Shown here: piece after piece, positions 42,299 to 51,380 of the stretch
How positions within the stretch are numbered: position 1 is the stretch's first letter
Layout of the letters: the number at the start of each line of letters is the position of its first letter
From: Aliivibrio finisterrensis_A
GTDB taxonomy: Bacteria; Pseudomonadota; Gammaproteobacteria; Enterobacterales; Vibrionaceae
NCBI RefSeq assembly: GCF_004167675.1
Contig: NZ_SEZQ01000006.1
DNA: 64,000 nucleotides
Direction: 5' to 3' (one strand)
Position numbers and translations under genes: made by a program
Notes under the pieces: generated by a model
Seen by the model: the letters and a program-made list of their open reading frames with translations, nothing else
The model's database searches: none
Told to the model about the DNA's origin: nothing

Positions 42299-43648
42299 CT
42301 ATTCTTTAGTTTTGTGTGATTTCTCTTGAACATCGGTGTTTTTAGCAAGGTAATGCTCTCGGTATTTATCCAACTGAGGAAGTACTCTTTTAGGTGTTAA
42401 TCTAGTAAATAAAGCGATTAACGGACTCGATAAAACATTGACCTTCTTCCAAACCGCCCGCGATAGTGACACTGTCACCTTTTTACTTTGAAAATCTGTC
42501 GAGTCTTGCTGCCACTTATTAACCTGAGAGTGCTTTTTAAGTTCAAGTTGCTGATGCTGTTGTCGTAACACACGATAAAGCAATACTCTTACCTGGCTCC
42601 ATTGACCATGCTTAACCGCCCTTGAATAGATCCACCACGCAGGTAAAGGGTGCGTTTTATAATAATGTCTTATGCGTACCACAACAAAACCAATGAAAAT
42701 AACACTGGCTGATACCCCCAGAATAAAAGTCCAATAGGCTTTTAACCATGACTGGAATGTATGCGAGACCTTAACCGTTTCTCCAGCTACCTCAATGGTT
42801 TTTAGTTGCTGAGAATCCAAATCCCACCATGTTAATTGATAGGCAGGAAAAGTGAGCTCACCTCCAGCCTGCAGCACATACACACTCGACTCTTTGCGTT
42901 CTGAAAAATAATCACCGCGCGTTTGAGAGTCTGAAAGTTGATTGGGTTGCGGGTAGCTTTGGTATTCATTACTAGAAGAACTATTTATTATATTAGGCAG
43001 TAACATTGCTAAGGTATCTTCACCTCTAATAGTGAGTGTTCGAGTTATTGTATCTCCGACTTTTAACTCCTCACTTGAGCGATTCCATTGCTGATCAATG
43101 CTTAGATTACGTCCAGATACCCACGTTTGATCGTCCGTTAATAACCCGGATGGTATTGCTGCTGTAAATTGCTGTGGTGCACTGTATAAGGTGCCTGATA
43201 CATTACCGCCTCCCTCACGGGAAACCTCGATATTCACTTCGGTAGAAGGCACCACAAAGCGCCCTTTCTCTTGCGGGTATAAGGTAATTTCCCAACGTTG
43301 GTGACTCCAAGTGATCCCATCTTTTCGTTCAGTAAAATTGGTCGCTAACGTATTTCGCTGTTTAGTCACGACATTCGGGATCTCAATATTGGCAATACGA
43401 GTACCACTGGTAAACCATCTTGGTGTTGCAACTTCAATATAAAGAATGATTTGCTCATTGACCGCGTAGCGAGGCGTTTTAAGTGATGTTTCCTTATTAG
43501 CTGGTTCACTAAGCCACGTTTTTATTACTACTCTGTCTGATTTAGTTAACTCATTTGTTGATGTCGCGTGCGTTGGAAAGCTGAAACCCGCTACTATCAT
43601 AATAACGAAGAACATTAGATGAGTTGTGCCGTATTTACTAATAGTCAT
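42299..43648 (-). CDS. BatD-like protein
   Basis: 449 residues from the ATG at 43648 (GGAGAAG six bases upstream). It has a signal peptide (near IVAGFSFPTHA), an extracytoplasmic beta-rich region typical of BatD proteins (NEQIILYIEVATPRWF, VGDTITRTLTIRGEDTLAM, LTFPAYQLTWWD), one membrane segment around residues 310-335 (YWTFILGVSASVIFIGFVVV) and a cytoplasmic tail of about 110 residues. BatD proteins are encoded with MoxR ATPases and VWA proteins and are thought to form a membrane complex acting in the periplasm. The gene meets batB/C directly. Confidence 0.82.
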   Translation of the reverse strand: MTISKYGTTHLMFFVIMIVAGFSFPTHATSTNELTKSDRVVIKTWLSEPANKETSLKTPRYAVNEQIILYIEVATPRWFTSGTRIANIEIPNVVTKQRNTLATNFTERKDGITWSHQRWEITLYPQEKGRFVVPSTEVNIEVSREGGGNVSGTLYSAPQQFTAAIPSGLLTDDQTWVSGRNLSIDQQWNRSSEELKVGDTITRTLTIRGEDTLAMLLPNIINSSSSNEYQSYPQPNQLSDSQTRGDYFSERKESSVYVLQAGGELTFPAYQLTWWDLDSQQLKTIEVAGETVKVSHTFQSWLKAYWTFILGVSASVIFIGFVVVRIRHYYKTHPLPAWWIYSRAVKHGQWSQVRVLLYRVLRQQHQQLELKKHSQVNKWQQDSTDFQSKKVTVSLSRAVWKKVNVLSSPLIALFTRLTPKRVLPQLDKYREHYLAKNTDVQEKSHKTKE

Positions 43649-43650
43649 CT

Positions 43651-45348
43651 TCACTTCTCCCTCACTGCATCTATTGCGTGATTGCGCGTTTGTTCGTATC
43701 GTTGTAATTGAAACTTAGCACGTAAGAAATATTTAGGATCGGCCTCTACTCTACGTAGCCATTTATCTGCTAGTTCTTGACTGCCCAAAATCTCATTGGC
43801 ATTAAGGCTCTCTTTTGTCATTAAAGAGGCATCAACCTCTTCATCGGCACCATCACCGGTTTTAGGTTGATCGTCTGCTAATTCAAACGACTCTTCAGGG
43901 CCATCGGTTGTGCCTTTTTGGCTTTCACTGGTACGGTTTACTTCATCGACAATGCTTTGCATAACCAACAAATTATTTTCAACTCTTTCTTTTAACTCTG
44001 AATCGATATCATCGCTTAATAAATCCTGATAAATATCTCGTGCTGCCACATATTCTCTTTGTCTTGCTAGCGCATTCGCCGCATTAAACAGACCTAAATC
44101 AGATTTCACTTGTAAAAATGCGCTGTGAGCTAATTGGTATTCACCAGCATAGTAATACGCAGTTCCTTTTTTAAGTGGGTCTTGATACTGTTTTGCCGCT
44201 TTTAAATAGTCTGATTGTTCAAAATACCATTGCCCTTGCTGATCTTCTGTCAGCCATAAATCCATCCAGCCATCAGTAATTTTTTGCCATAATGTCACCG
44301 TACTCACTGGCTCTTCAGATTTGGCTTTTAAACTCACGTTTTCAGCGTAGGTTGGCGTTGAATATAAGGTTGGAAAAGCCACACATGCCATTAAACACCA
44401 TTTCACTAACCAGCCTTTTCTAAACCATGAAAGCATCAATAACGCGACCAAGAACAGTAAATAGTAACCCATGTCTTTCCACGGCATCGCTGACTCATTA
44501 TTCAACTGCATATGGCGCTGAATTTTATTGTTGAGTGATTGAATATCACGGTCATCAACCGTCACCGTCACCACGCTGCCATTACTTTTTCGCGCTAACG
44601 TTTGTAATGAGGATAAATCCATTGGGTTATCACTCACTTTATCTTTATTACCTGCCGCTAGCACCAATAGTTGATGTGAGCTATTTTGAAAATACTCTTC
44701 ATACGCTTGAATTGTCTTAGGATTAACACCGTCACTGATCAGTAAAACGCTTCCTGCGCTGTTATCACCAAGTTGTGGTTCTATTAATGCTAGTGCACTC
44801 TCTGCACTCTTCCCTTCAACTGGCATAATATCTGGGTTAATTGCGGCTAAAAACGGAGCAAAAACGGAGTTATCTTTGGTTAATGGCATGGCTAAATGTG
44901 CGGATCCGGATAATACGACAAGCCCGGTTTTTCCACCTTTACGCTCATTAAGTAAATCTCGGATCTTCTGTTTCGACCGTTCTAATCGACTCGGGGCTAA
45001 GTCTTTTTGCAACATCGATGGGCTGTTGTCTAATACAATTAACAACGCCGCTTTATCTTCACCAAACGGGGACGGTTCACGCTCCCAAGTTGGCCCTGCA
45101 CACACGATAATAGCAATAAACATAGAAACACTGAGCAACTTAAGCGGAAGCTGTTTTTTCCACCCCATATCATTGATGGTTAATGCCGAACGCAAATGCT
45201 CGGGTAATACATCTTGCCATTCATTCTTACTGTCCTGCTTCCAACGTAAATAAACTAATAATGCAAGAGGAAGTAAAGCCAATAGCCACCAAGGTCGAAT
45301 AAAATGAAACTGCTCAACGATTTGTTGCCACATAAGAGAATCAAACAT
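43651..45348 (-). CDS. VWA/TPR membrane protein (BatB-BatC fusion type)
   Basis: 565 residues. Two N-terminal membrane segments, then a von Willebrand A domain with the MIDAS motif IVLDNSPSMLQKD and a later SDGVNPKT, then a membrane segment near 295-315 (MGYYLLFLVALLMLSWF). TPR units follow in the C-terminal part (EQSDYLKAAKQYQDPLKKGT, YYAGEYQLAHSAFLQV, LFNAANALARQREYVAARDIYQDLL). This is the composite of BatB (VWA) and BatC (TPR). It overlaps batA by eight bases. It probably binds partner proteins in the periplasm in a metal-dependent way. Confidence 0.85.
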   Translation of the reverse strand: MFDSLMWQQIVEQFHFIRPWWLLALLPLALLVYLRWKQDSKNEWQDVLPEHLRSALTINDMGWKKQLPLKLLSVSMFIAIIVCAGPTWEREPSPFGEDKAALLIVLDNSPSMLQKDLAPSRLERSKQKIRDLLNERKGGKTGLVVLSGSAHLAMPLTKDNSVFAPFLAAINPDIMPVEGKSAESALALIEPQLGDNSAGSVLLISDGVNPKTIQAYEEYFQNSSHQLLVLAAGNKDKVSDNPMDLSSLQTLARKSNGSVVTVTVDDRDIQSLNNKIQRHMQLNNESAMPWKDMGYYLLFLVALLMLSWFRKGWLVKWCLMACVAFPTLYSTPTYAENVSLKAKSEEPVSTVTLWQKITDGWMDLWLTEDQQGQWYFEQSDYLKAAKQYQDPLKKGTAYYYAGEYQLAHSAFLQVKSDLGLFNAANALARQREYVAARDIYQDLLSDDIDSELKERVENNLLVMQSIVDEVNRTSESQKGTTDGPEESFELADDQPKTGDGADEEVDASLMTKESLNANEILGSQELADKWLRRVEADPKYFLRAKFQLQRYEQTRNHAIDAVREK

Positions 45349-46408
45349 CCGCCTCTCCTGCTTTAAAATAACGTTTAACAGTCACTAAGCTAAACGCCAA
45401 TAAATACATAATAACGATCAACATTACTGGGTAGTAATGTATTGATTGCTTTGGACGATAAGTCGTACTCTCATACAATTGCGGTTCTAATTTTCCAATT
45501 TCATCATAGGCCAAACTTAATTCGTCACGGTTCATCGCCTCAAATGCATTACCACCGGATAATTTAGCAACGCGATTTATGACTTCCATATCAAGCGCTT
45601 GTTCACCCACGGTTTTTGGGTCCCCCATCGCTATCATATGAATACGAACCCCTTTCGCAGCAGCGACTTTTGCGGCATCTATTGGTTCAACATAACTGCC
45701 TGTGTCATTACCATCGGTTAGTACAATTGCAACTTTTTCTCTTGGTTTTATATCAATCGTATTATCTAGTTTTACCGCCGTTTCATCGTCACCACTTTGC
45801 TCGAATACTTTTATCGCTAAACCAATAGCATCTCCTAAATGGGTACTTTGCCCAGCCATTGCCACATCGGTTTGATTAAGCAATTCAAGCCAAACTTTTT
45901 GATCAGCGGTAAATGGCGTTTGAACAAAAGCCGCATCGCCAAACAAAATGAGCCCTAAACGATCGCCTTTTCTGGTTTTCACAAAATCGGATAACACCTC
46001 TTTAGCAGCGTCTAAACGTGAAATGGATTGGCGCTCACCATTATCAGTTCGAGTAGAAGAAACGAAGTCTCGCTCAGCCATTGAGCCAGATAAATCGACC
46101 ACAACCATAACATCTCGTCCTAATTGCTCACGGGTTTGAGGCTCCCCTAAAATGGTCGGTTTGGTTAACGCTAAAACCAATAGTCCCCAAGATAAAATCA
46201 AAATCGCTTTTTGCCACACACTAGGAGTCAGCTGACTTGCCCCATCAGATGGTGTTTCATCTAAGGCTTTAGCAACCACATCAAAGAATGGAACCTTTAT
46301 GGCTGATTGACGAGTGCGATAAGCAGGAATAAACCAATAAATAACCATTGGTAATGGCAGTATCCACCACCAATACGGGTTCGCAAATTCAAGTTGATCA
46401 ATTAACAT
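45341..46408 (-). CDS. VWA-domain membrane protein (BatA type)
   Basis: 355 residues from the ATG at 46408, which has AGGGGGAAG seven bases upstream; an earlier in-frame start would lie deep inside the preceding gene. N-terminal membrane segments (YWWWILPLPMVIYWFIP; AILILSWGLLVLALT), then a VWA domain with MIDAS VVVDLSGSMAERDF, LILFGDAAFVQTPFT and IVLTDGNDTGS, and a C-terminal membrane segment. The plan is that of BatA, the partner of MoxR/DUF58 proteins. Its start overlaps the DUF4381 stop by 11 bases. Confidence 0.87.
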   Translation of the reverse strand: MLIDQLEFANPYWWWILPLPMVIYWFIPAYRTRQSAIKVPFFDVVAKALDETPSDGASQLTPSVWQKAILILSWGLLVLALTKPTILGEPQTREQLGRDVMVVVDLSGSMAERDFVSSTRTDNGERQSISRLDAAKEVLSDFVKTRKGDRLGLILFGDAAFVQTPFTADQKVWLELLNQTDVAMAGQSTHLGDAIGLAIKVFEQSGDDETAVKLDNTIDIKPREKVAIVLTDGNDTGSYVEPIDAAKVAAAKGVRIHMIAMGDPKTVGEQALDMEVINRVAKLSGGNAFEAMNRDELSLAYDEIGKLEPQLYESTTYRPKQSIHYYPVMLIVIMYLLAFSLVTVKRYFKAGEADV

Positions 46409-46934
46409 TCGCTTCCCCCTGATGATGACGTAGCCACGCTTCACACATGGCAAGTAATTGCTGTAACTCTTGAAACGTTAATTGATTTTTACTCTGAACT
46501 AACGCTTTCATCCACCCTTTACCAATGTCATCATCAAAAGGGGTCGAACTTTGCGGAAAATAACCGTCGATTACGCAAAGAAAATCATGACCAAAAACAG
46601 GAGCATGTTGAGGATTCAGATAAACAACCGTAGCTTTCATCACCTCAAATAAATCATGAGTTAGTTGCTGACTCACTTGCGACTTATTCGACATTTTCAC
46701 TTGCTCATCAAGCCTTACCTTCATGGAAATAACGAGTATTAAAGCTTCACGACGATAGCGATTTCCCCACCACTTTTTTCCCCACTTTATGGCTTTGTAG
46801 AGACTAAAAACGACCAAAGTAATAGCGATTATTTTCCACCCTAACGTTTGAGGAAACCAGCTGACATGTTCAGGGGTAACCACTTCACTCAGATCTCTTA
46901 ATATATAGCTGCTTGGTGGTGTATGAAGGCTCAT
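46398..46934 (-). CDS. DUF4381 family membrane protein
   Basis: 178 residues with one N-terminal membrane segment (LGWKIIAITLVVFSLYKAI) and a basic cytoplasmic part. The size, the single helix and the place between the DUF58 and BatA genes are those of DUF4381 proteins in moxR-bat operons. GGAGGT precedes the ATG, and the start overlaps the upstream gene by four bases. Role unknown; probably part of the same membrane complex. Confidence 0.78.
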   Translation of the reverse strand: MSLHTPPSSYILRDLSEVVTPEHVSWFPQTLGWKIIAITLVVFSLYKAIKWGKKWWGNRYRREALILVISMKVRLDEQVKMSNKSQVSQQLTHDLFEVMKATVVYLNPQHAPVFGHDFLCVIDGYFPQSSTPFDDDIGKGWMKALVQSKNQLTFQELQQLLAMCEAWLRHHQGEANVN

Positions 46935-47869
46935 CGACGACCTCCTACAGCACGTTTAAATTGTTCGATATGAGCACCTGACGTATCTGTCTCGATAACG
47001 GGCAACCCTTTTGCAGCCATGAGTTGGATCAATTGTTCTCTTTTTAAACTTTGCTGTTCACTTAACCCTTTATTGGCTAAATCAAACTTCTTTTCCTCAT
47101 TAATACTAATTTGCAATGAACCATCGCCAACAACCCAGTCGTTATGTAATGCTGGAAGATGGGATTCAAAAGGATCAGAGATAAGCACACCAAGTACGTC
47201 GTTATGCTTTTGAAGGTGCTTTAAATGGGTAATATCATCCGGTGTAGTGCCATGCCAATCACTAAGAATGATGATTGTCGTTTCTTTTAATTTTAGGCGT
47301 CCTAATAAGGTGACAAATTGAGAGAAGCTCACCGCATCACTGTCTTTACTCATCACATCTAACGAATGATTTGTATTGGCTAACAACTTTAATCGATGGA
47401 GTAAATCCCCTTGAGATCGTTTTGCGGTTAACCAATGCAGTTTCTCTGTTGATTGAAGAACAAACCCCACTCGATCACTGTCTTGTAATATTCGCCAAGC
47501 CGTTAATGCTGCAAGCTCTGCTGCAACGACCGATTTCATGGTATCGACAGATGAGAAGTACATGCTACTGCGTTGATCGACACAAATAATAAAATGACGA
47601 TCTTTCTCTTCAGTATAGGAGCGAACATGAGGCTTACCGGTTCGCATCGTGACTTTCCAATCCAGATTACGAATGTCATCGCCGAGTTGGTAATGTCTTA
47701 GCTCTTCAAAATTTAAACCTCGCCCCCGAAAAATAGACGAATGGCGACCAGACAACGCAGTACCTGATTTTAAATTCGGTAATAAACTGAACGCCCTCGC
47801 TTGGGATTGCAGTTTAATTAGCTTGCTGTAATCACAATGTATTCGTGGATCAGTACTTTTATCCTTCAT
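46931..47869 (-). CDS. DUF58 family protein
   Basis: 312 residues, soluble. It has the DUF58 core GRGLNFEELRHYQLGDDIRNLDW, followed by KVTMRTGKPHVRSYTEE and a degenerate VWA-like part (FIICVDQRSSMYFSS; TTIIILSDWHGTTP). DUF58 proteins are always found beside MoxR ATPases and may link the ATPase to the VWA proteins. Eight bases separate it from moxR, and four bases overlap with the DUF4381 gene. Confidence 0.88.
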   Translation of the reverse strand: MKDKSTDPRIHCDYSKLIKLQSQARAFSLLPNLKSGTALSGRHSSIFRGRGLNFEELRHYQLGDDIRNLDWKVTMRTGKPHVRSYTEEKDRHFIICVDQRSSMYFSSVDTMKSVVAAELAALTAWRILQDSDRVGFVLQSTEKLHWLTAKRSQGDLLHRLKLLANTNHSLDVMSKDSDAVSFSQFVTLLGRLKLKETTIIILSDWHGTTPDDITHLKHLQKHNDVLGVLISDPFESHLPALHNDWVVGDGSLQISINEEKKFDLANKGLSEQQSLKREQLIQLMAAKGLPVIETDTSGAHIEQFKRAVGGRR

Positions 47870-47877
47870 AAAAAGCC

Positions 47878-48882
47878 CTACCCAATAACAACGTGATCCA
47901 ATAACTCATTAATGACTTGCTCTTGCGTTACGCCATCCGCCAACGCGTCGTAGCTCAAGGTTACACGATGCCCCAACACAGAATGAGCCATTGCTCGTAT
48001 ATCATCGGGTTCTACGTAATCTCGACCTTGCAACCACGCATAAGCTCGCGCACATTTATCCAGAGAGATCGACGCTCGAGGGCTTGAGCCGATTTCAATC
48101 CAGCGAGATAAATTAGACTCGTTATAACGCTCAGGTTTACGTGTCGCCATAACTAAGGCGACGATATAACGCTCACTGATCTCAGAGACTTCAATTTGAG
48201 ATAACTCGCTTCTTGCTTGCATGACGACAGAAGGATCAAGCTGAATATTAACTGCGCTTTCTGATTTATCTTCCTTTTTTTCCACTGCCTGCTTTTGAAA
48301 AGATTCTTCGCCACGCACAAGGCGTATAATGTCTAATTCGGCCTCATCATCAGGGTAATCAACAGAAACCTTCATAATAAATCGGTCCATTTGCGCTTCT
48401 GGTAATGGATATGTACCTTCTTGTTCTACTGGGTTTTGTGTGGCGAGTACCATGAAAAGTTCAGGTAAGGTGTGGGTTTGATCGCCAACGGTGATCGTGC
48501 CTTCCGCCATCGCTTCTAACAATGCCGCTTGTACTTTAGCTGGCGCACGGTTAATTTCATCCGCCAATACTATGCTGTTAAAAATAGGTCCCGGTTGAAA
48601 ATGCAGTTGTGGTTTGCCATTTAACTCTTGATAAACCTCAGTACCCGTAACATCCGATGGAAGAAGATCTGGTGTAAATTGAATCCGCCCAAACGAGGTA
48701 TGTAAATTATCTGCTAATGATTTAACTGAACGTGTTTTAGCGGTCCCGGGGAGGCCTTCAAGCAACACATGACCTTGAGTTAATAACCCAATAACCAACG
48801 AGCGAACCACGTGAGACTGACCAATGACAGACTGTTCAACTTGTGTTATCAGTGTATTTATTGCCTGCTGGGTTTGATTCAT
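47878..48882 (-). CDS. moxR: MoxR family AAA+ ATPase
   Basis: 334 residues with Walker A LEGLPGTAKTRSVKSLA, Walker B SIVLADEINRAPAKVQAALLEAMAEG, sensor 1 MVLATQNPVEQEGTYPLPEAQMDRF and the lid SSPRASISLDKCARAYA. MoxR ATPases act as chaperones that help insert metals or assemble complexes, together with VWA proteins. GGGAGCAA precedes the ATG. It is the first gene of a seven-gene run ending in lysR. A 15-bp dyad 58 bases upstream may control it. Confidence 0.9.
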   Translation of the reverse strand: MNQTQQAINTLITQVEQSVIGQSHVVRSLVIGLLTQGHVLLEGLPGTAKTRSVKSLADNLHTSFGRIQFTPDLLPSDVTGTEVYQELNGKPQLHFQPGPIFNSIVLADEINRAPAKVQAALLEAMAEGTITVGDQTHTLPELFMVLATQNPVEQEGTYPLPEAQMDRFIMKVSVDYPDDEAELDIIRLVRGEESFQKQAVEKKEDKSESAVNIQLDPSVVMQARSELSQIEVSEISERYIVALVMATRKPERYNESNLSRWIEIGSSPRASISLDKCARAYAWLQGRDYVEPDDIRAMAHSVLGHRVTLSYDALADGVTQEQVINELLDHVVIG

Positions 48883-48939
48883 GTTTGCTCCCTATTCTAA
48901 CGAGATAAATTTTATCTGTTCATTGTAAATACTTGCTCT

Positions 48940-48954
48940 ATAACTATTGGTTAT
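48940..48954. promoter_or_regulatory. candidate LysR-box upstream of moxR
   Basis: ATAACTATTGGTTAT has inverted ends (ATAAC/GTTAT) and the T-N11-A form of LysR sites. A near-identical dyad, ATAACCATTAGTTAT, lies at 53149-53163 between the sulfatase genes. A LysR regulator is encoded at the end of the moxR operon. Confidence 0.45.
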
Positions 48955-48965
48955 ACCGATCATCA

Positions 48966-51218
48966 TTAAAGGCGTTGTTTTAATGCATCAATGACATTTT
49001 TCGGAGCGTACTGCTCCAATTGAGTAATGCATTGTGCTGCTTTTTTAAGCTGATTTTTTAATAGCATGTCGCATTGAGCAAACAGATGCTGTGGATCGCC
49101 ACTGAGCTCAAAGGCTTGATTTAAGGCTTGCGCGGCAGCTGCCCCATCAAAAGGCTCCATCGATAATCCATACACATACCAATATTGAGAGTTTTGTTTC
49201 TCGATCTCTGCCGCTTTTCTAAAGTACTGGCTAGCTTCTTTTTTCTGCTCTAATCGCAATAACGCTAGTCCCGCACTGTAAGGCAGAGCTCCTGAATTTG
49301 GCTGCGCTTTTATTCCTTCTTTTAACAGTTCAAGTCCTTTGTTTTCTTTACCTTGCGTACGATACATATCTGCTAAATTGACATAGCTATTAATAAAATA
49401 GGGTTCAATTTCAATCGCACCTAAATAGGCCTGCTCTGCTTTTTCTAGCTTTCCTTGAGAGCGATACACATTGCCTAAGTTAGTTCGCCCGAAGCCTCGA
49501 TCTGCATTAAACAGTTGAATGTTAATGTATTCATTTAATGGTGCTGTTAGTTGCTCTTTTTGTAATGGATTAAGATCAGACCAATACGCGGCTAATGCCC
49601 CTGCGGCTTCTGAGCGGATCGCTAAAACGTTGTCGGTTAATAATGGAGAAAGGATCTGCCAACGGTCATAAGCGCTATATCCTGCAGAGCCTTGCACTGC
49701 TCCTAAGCGAATAAGTTCATCATCATGTTTTATCGCTCTACCAAGTGCCACTAATGTATTCTTGCTCGGAAAACGACTTAACCTTTGCAGAGCTGAGCCT
49801 CGAATAATACCCGCTTGTTTTGCGTCTTGTGCTGTATATGACAGGGCATCTCCCGCCCCACGATAATTAATGTCTGATGCGTAAAATGCCACAGCAAAGT
49901 GTTGCTGATTTCGATATGGAGAATCAGGGAACCATTGACCAACCTGCTTATCGGCCCAACTGTCATCTTTGTCTTCATGGCATTGGGTGCAAACATTAGG
50001 AGTACCAATGTTCTTACTCAGATCTGGCCTTGGTATTTGCCAGCTGTGATCACGCCTTGCATCTACGCCCATGTAAGTCGTCTCTGACATATGGCAAGTC
50101 GTACATTGCGAAGCTTCGGTATTGGCCTCATGGAACGTGTGCTTTTCTGGCGTATATTCTGATGCTATATGACACTGGCTGCATATAGCTTCTTCAGGAA
50201 TACTTAATTTTGTCGTATGAGGATCGTGACAATTACTGCATGTAACGCCTTTTTTTGCCATTTTCGATTGCATAAATGACCCATAGACATAATCTTCATC
50301 ATAAATTTGGCCATCATTATGATAAAGCTCAGCAGTGATTAAACTTGGAAGGTAGCTATCTAATAATGTTTTTGAATCACCTTTGATATGAGCCTGATCT
50401 TCATTTAATTGGGTTCGGCGACTATGGCACTGCGCGCACATAGTAATTTGATCAGTGGCTTGGATTTGCTTTGGTTGCAGTGTTGTGTGACCTTCTTTAA
50501 AGACCCATTCTTTGACTGACTTACTTAAATCTCGTTCAAAACCATAGTGTTGATTAGTAACCCCTTCTTGGTTATTACTCCATATTAGGTGTTCACTTGC
50601 AGGGCCATGACACGCCTCACAGCTGACATTAATCTCAGACCATGTGGTGTTATACGTATCTGTCTTTATATCGTAATTTTTCTTAACGTCGGTCGAATGA
50701 CAATCTGCGCACATGAAGTTCCAATTTTGTCCTGAGTTGGTCCAATAAAATTCATCCGTTTTTTTCATATTTGGATAAAGATGGTACCAACGTTGACCAC
50801 CCTCTTCTGCACTACGTGAATCCCAAGCGAATGGAATTAATTGGATACGTCCATCGTCAAATTCCACCATATATTGCTGTAATGGCTCAAACCCAAACGT
50901 GTAGCTAATTTGGTAATCGTTGAACTTTCCATCAGGTCCTTCGATATTGACCCAGTACTCTTTACCTTTTCTAAAAAAGCGATTGGTTTTTCCTTCAAAC
51001 TCAAAACTCGCATCATTAAAATCACCAAACACACTGTCTTTATCCGCGTGCTTCATTGCCATGTCATGATCAGAACCAATCCATGCTTCGACCTCTTCTT
51101 TATGGCAATCCACGCAAGTTTCATTACCGACAAAATCGGCAGCAACTGTATTCGATGAAAAAACACTAATGCTTATCCATACAACACAAAGTGCGTAGGT
51201 GATTATTTTACTGCTCAT
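48966..51218 (-). CDS. octaheme cytochrome c with C-terminal HEAT/TPR domain
   Basis: 750 residues from the ATG at 51218 (AAGGATG upstream). A signal peptide (about 28 residues) is followed by eight CxxCH heme sites: CVDCH, CADCH, CEACH, CAQCH, CSNCH, CSQCH, CTTCH and CTQCH, all within the first 420 residues. The remainder carries HEAT-like and TPR units (RWQILSPLLTDNVLAIRSEA, GRTNLGNVYRSQGKLEKAEQ, NSYVNLADMYRTQGKE). It should be a periplasmic electron carrier or multiheme enzyme with a protein-binding tail. The tail is paralogous to the TPR protein at 36.2 kb. Redox partner and substrate are unknown. It precedes moxR on the same strand by 84 bases. Confidence 0.87.
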   Translation of the reverse strand: MSSKIITYALCVVWISISVFSSNTVAADFVGNETCVDCHKEEVEAWIGSDHDMAMKHADKDSVFGDFNDASFEFEGKTNRFFRKGKEYWVNIEGPDGKFNDYQISYTFGFEPLQQYMVEFDDGRIQLIPFAWDSRSAEEGGQRWYHLYPNMKKTDEFYWTNSGQNWNFMCADCHSTDVKKNYDIKTDTYNTTWSEINVSCEACHGPASEHLIWSNNQEGVTNQHYGFERDLSKSVKEWVFKEGHTTLQPKQIQATDQITMCAQCHSRRTQLNEDQAHIKGDSKTLLDSYLPSLITAELYHNDGQIYDEDYVYGSFMQSKMAKKGVTCSNCHDPHTTKLSIPEEAICSQCHIASEYTPEKHTFHEANTEASQCTTCHMSETTYMGVDARRDHSWQIPRPDLSKNIGTPNVCTQCHEDKDDSWADKQVGQWFPDSPYRNQQHFAVAFYASDINYRGAGDALSYTAQDAKQAGIIRGSALQRLSRFPSKNTLVALGRAIKHDDELIRLGAVQGSAGYSAYDRWQILSPLLTDNVLAIRSEAAGALAAYWSDLNPLQKEQLTAPLNEYINIQLFNADRGFGRTNLGNVYRSQGKLEKAEQAYLGAIEIEPYFINSYVNLADMYRTQGKENKGLELLKEGIKAQPNSGALPYSAGLALLRLEQKKEASQYFRKAAEIEKQNSQYWYVYGLSMEPFDGAAAAQALNQAFELSGDPQHLFAQCDMLLKNQLKKAAQCITQLEQYAPKNVIDALKQRL

Positions 51219-51339
51219 ATACATCCTTGTATTGATACATTTTCTATCTCTAATCCTAAAGATAACAATACATTAGATATAGAGTATATTTACTGATTTT
51301 TCCATTAGGATTTATCAATATGTGAATGCTAGCAGAAAT

Positions 51340-51362
51340 AAAAAAGGGCCCCGAAGAGCCCT
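51340..51362 (-). terminator. intrinsic terminator after the minus-strand sulfatase
   Basis: On the minus strand AGGGCTC-TTCG-GGGCCCT forms a 7-base-pair stem (one G-U) with a stable TTCG loop, then six T. It isolates the sulfatase from the cytochrome gene. Confidence 0.82.
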
Positions 51363-51380
51363 AGCGTTATCTGATTTTTA

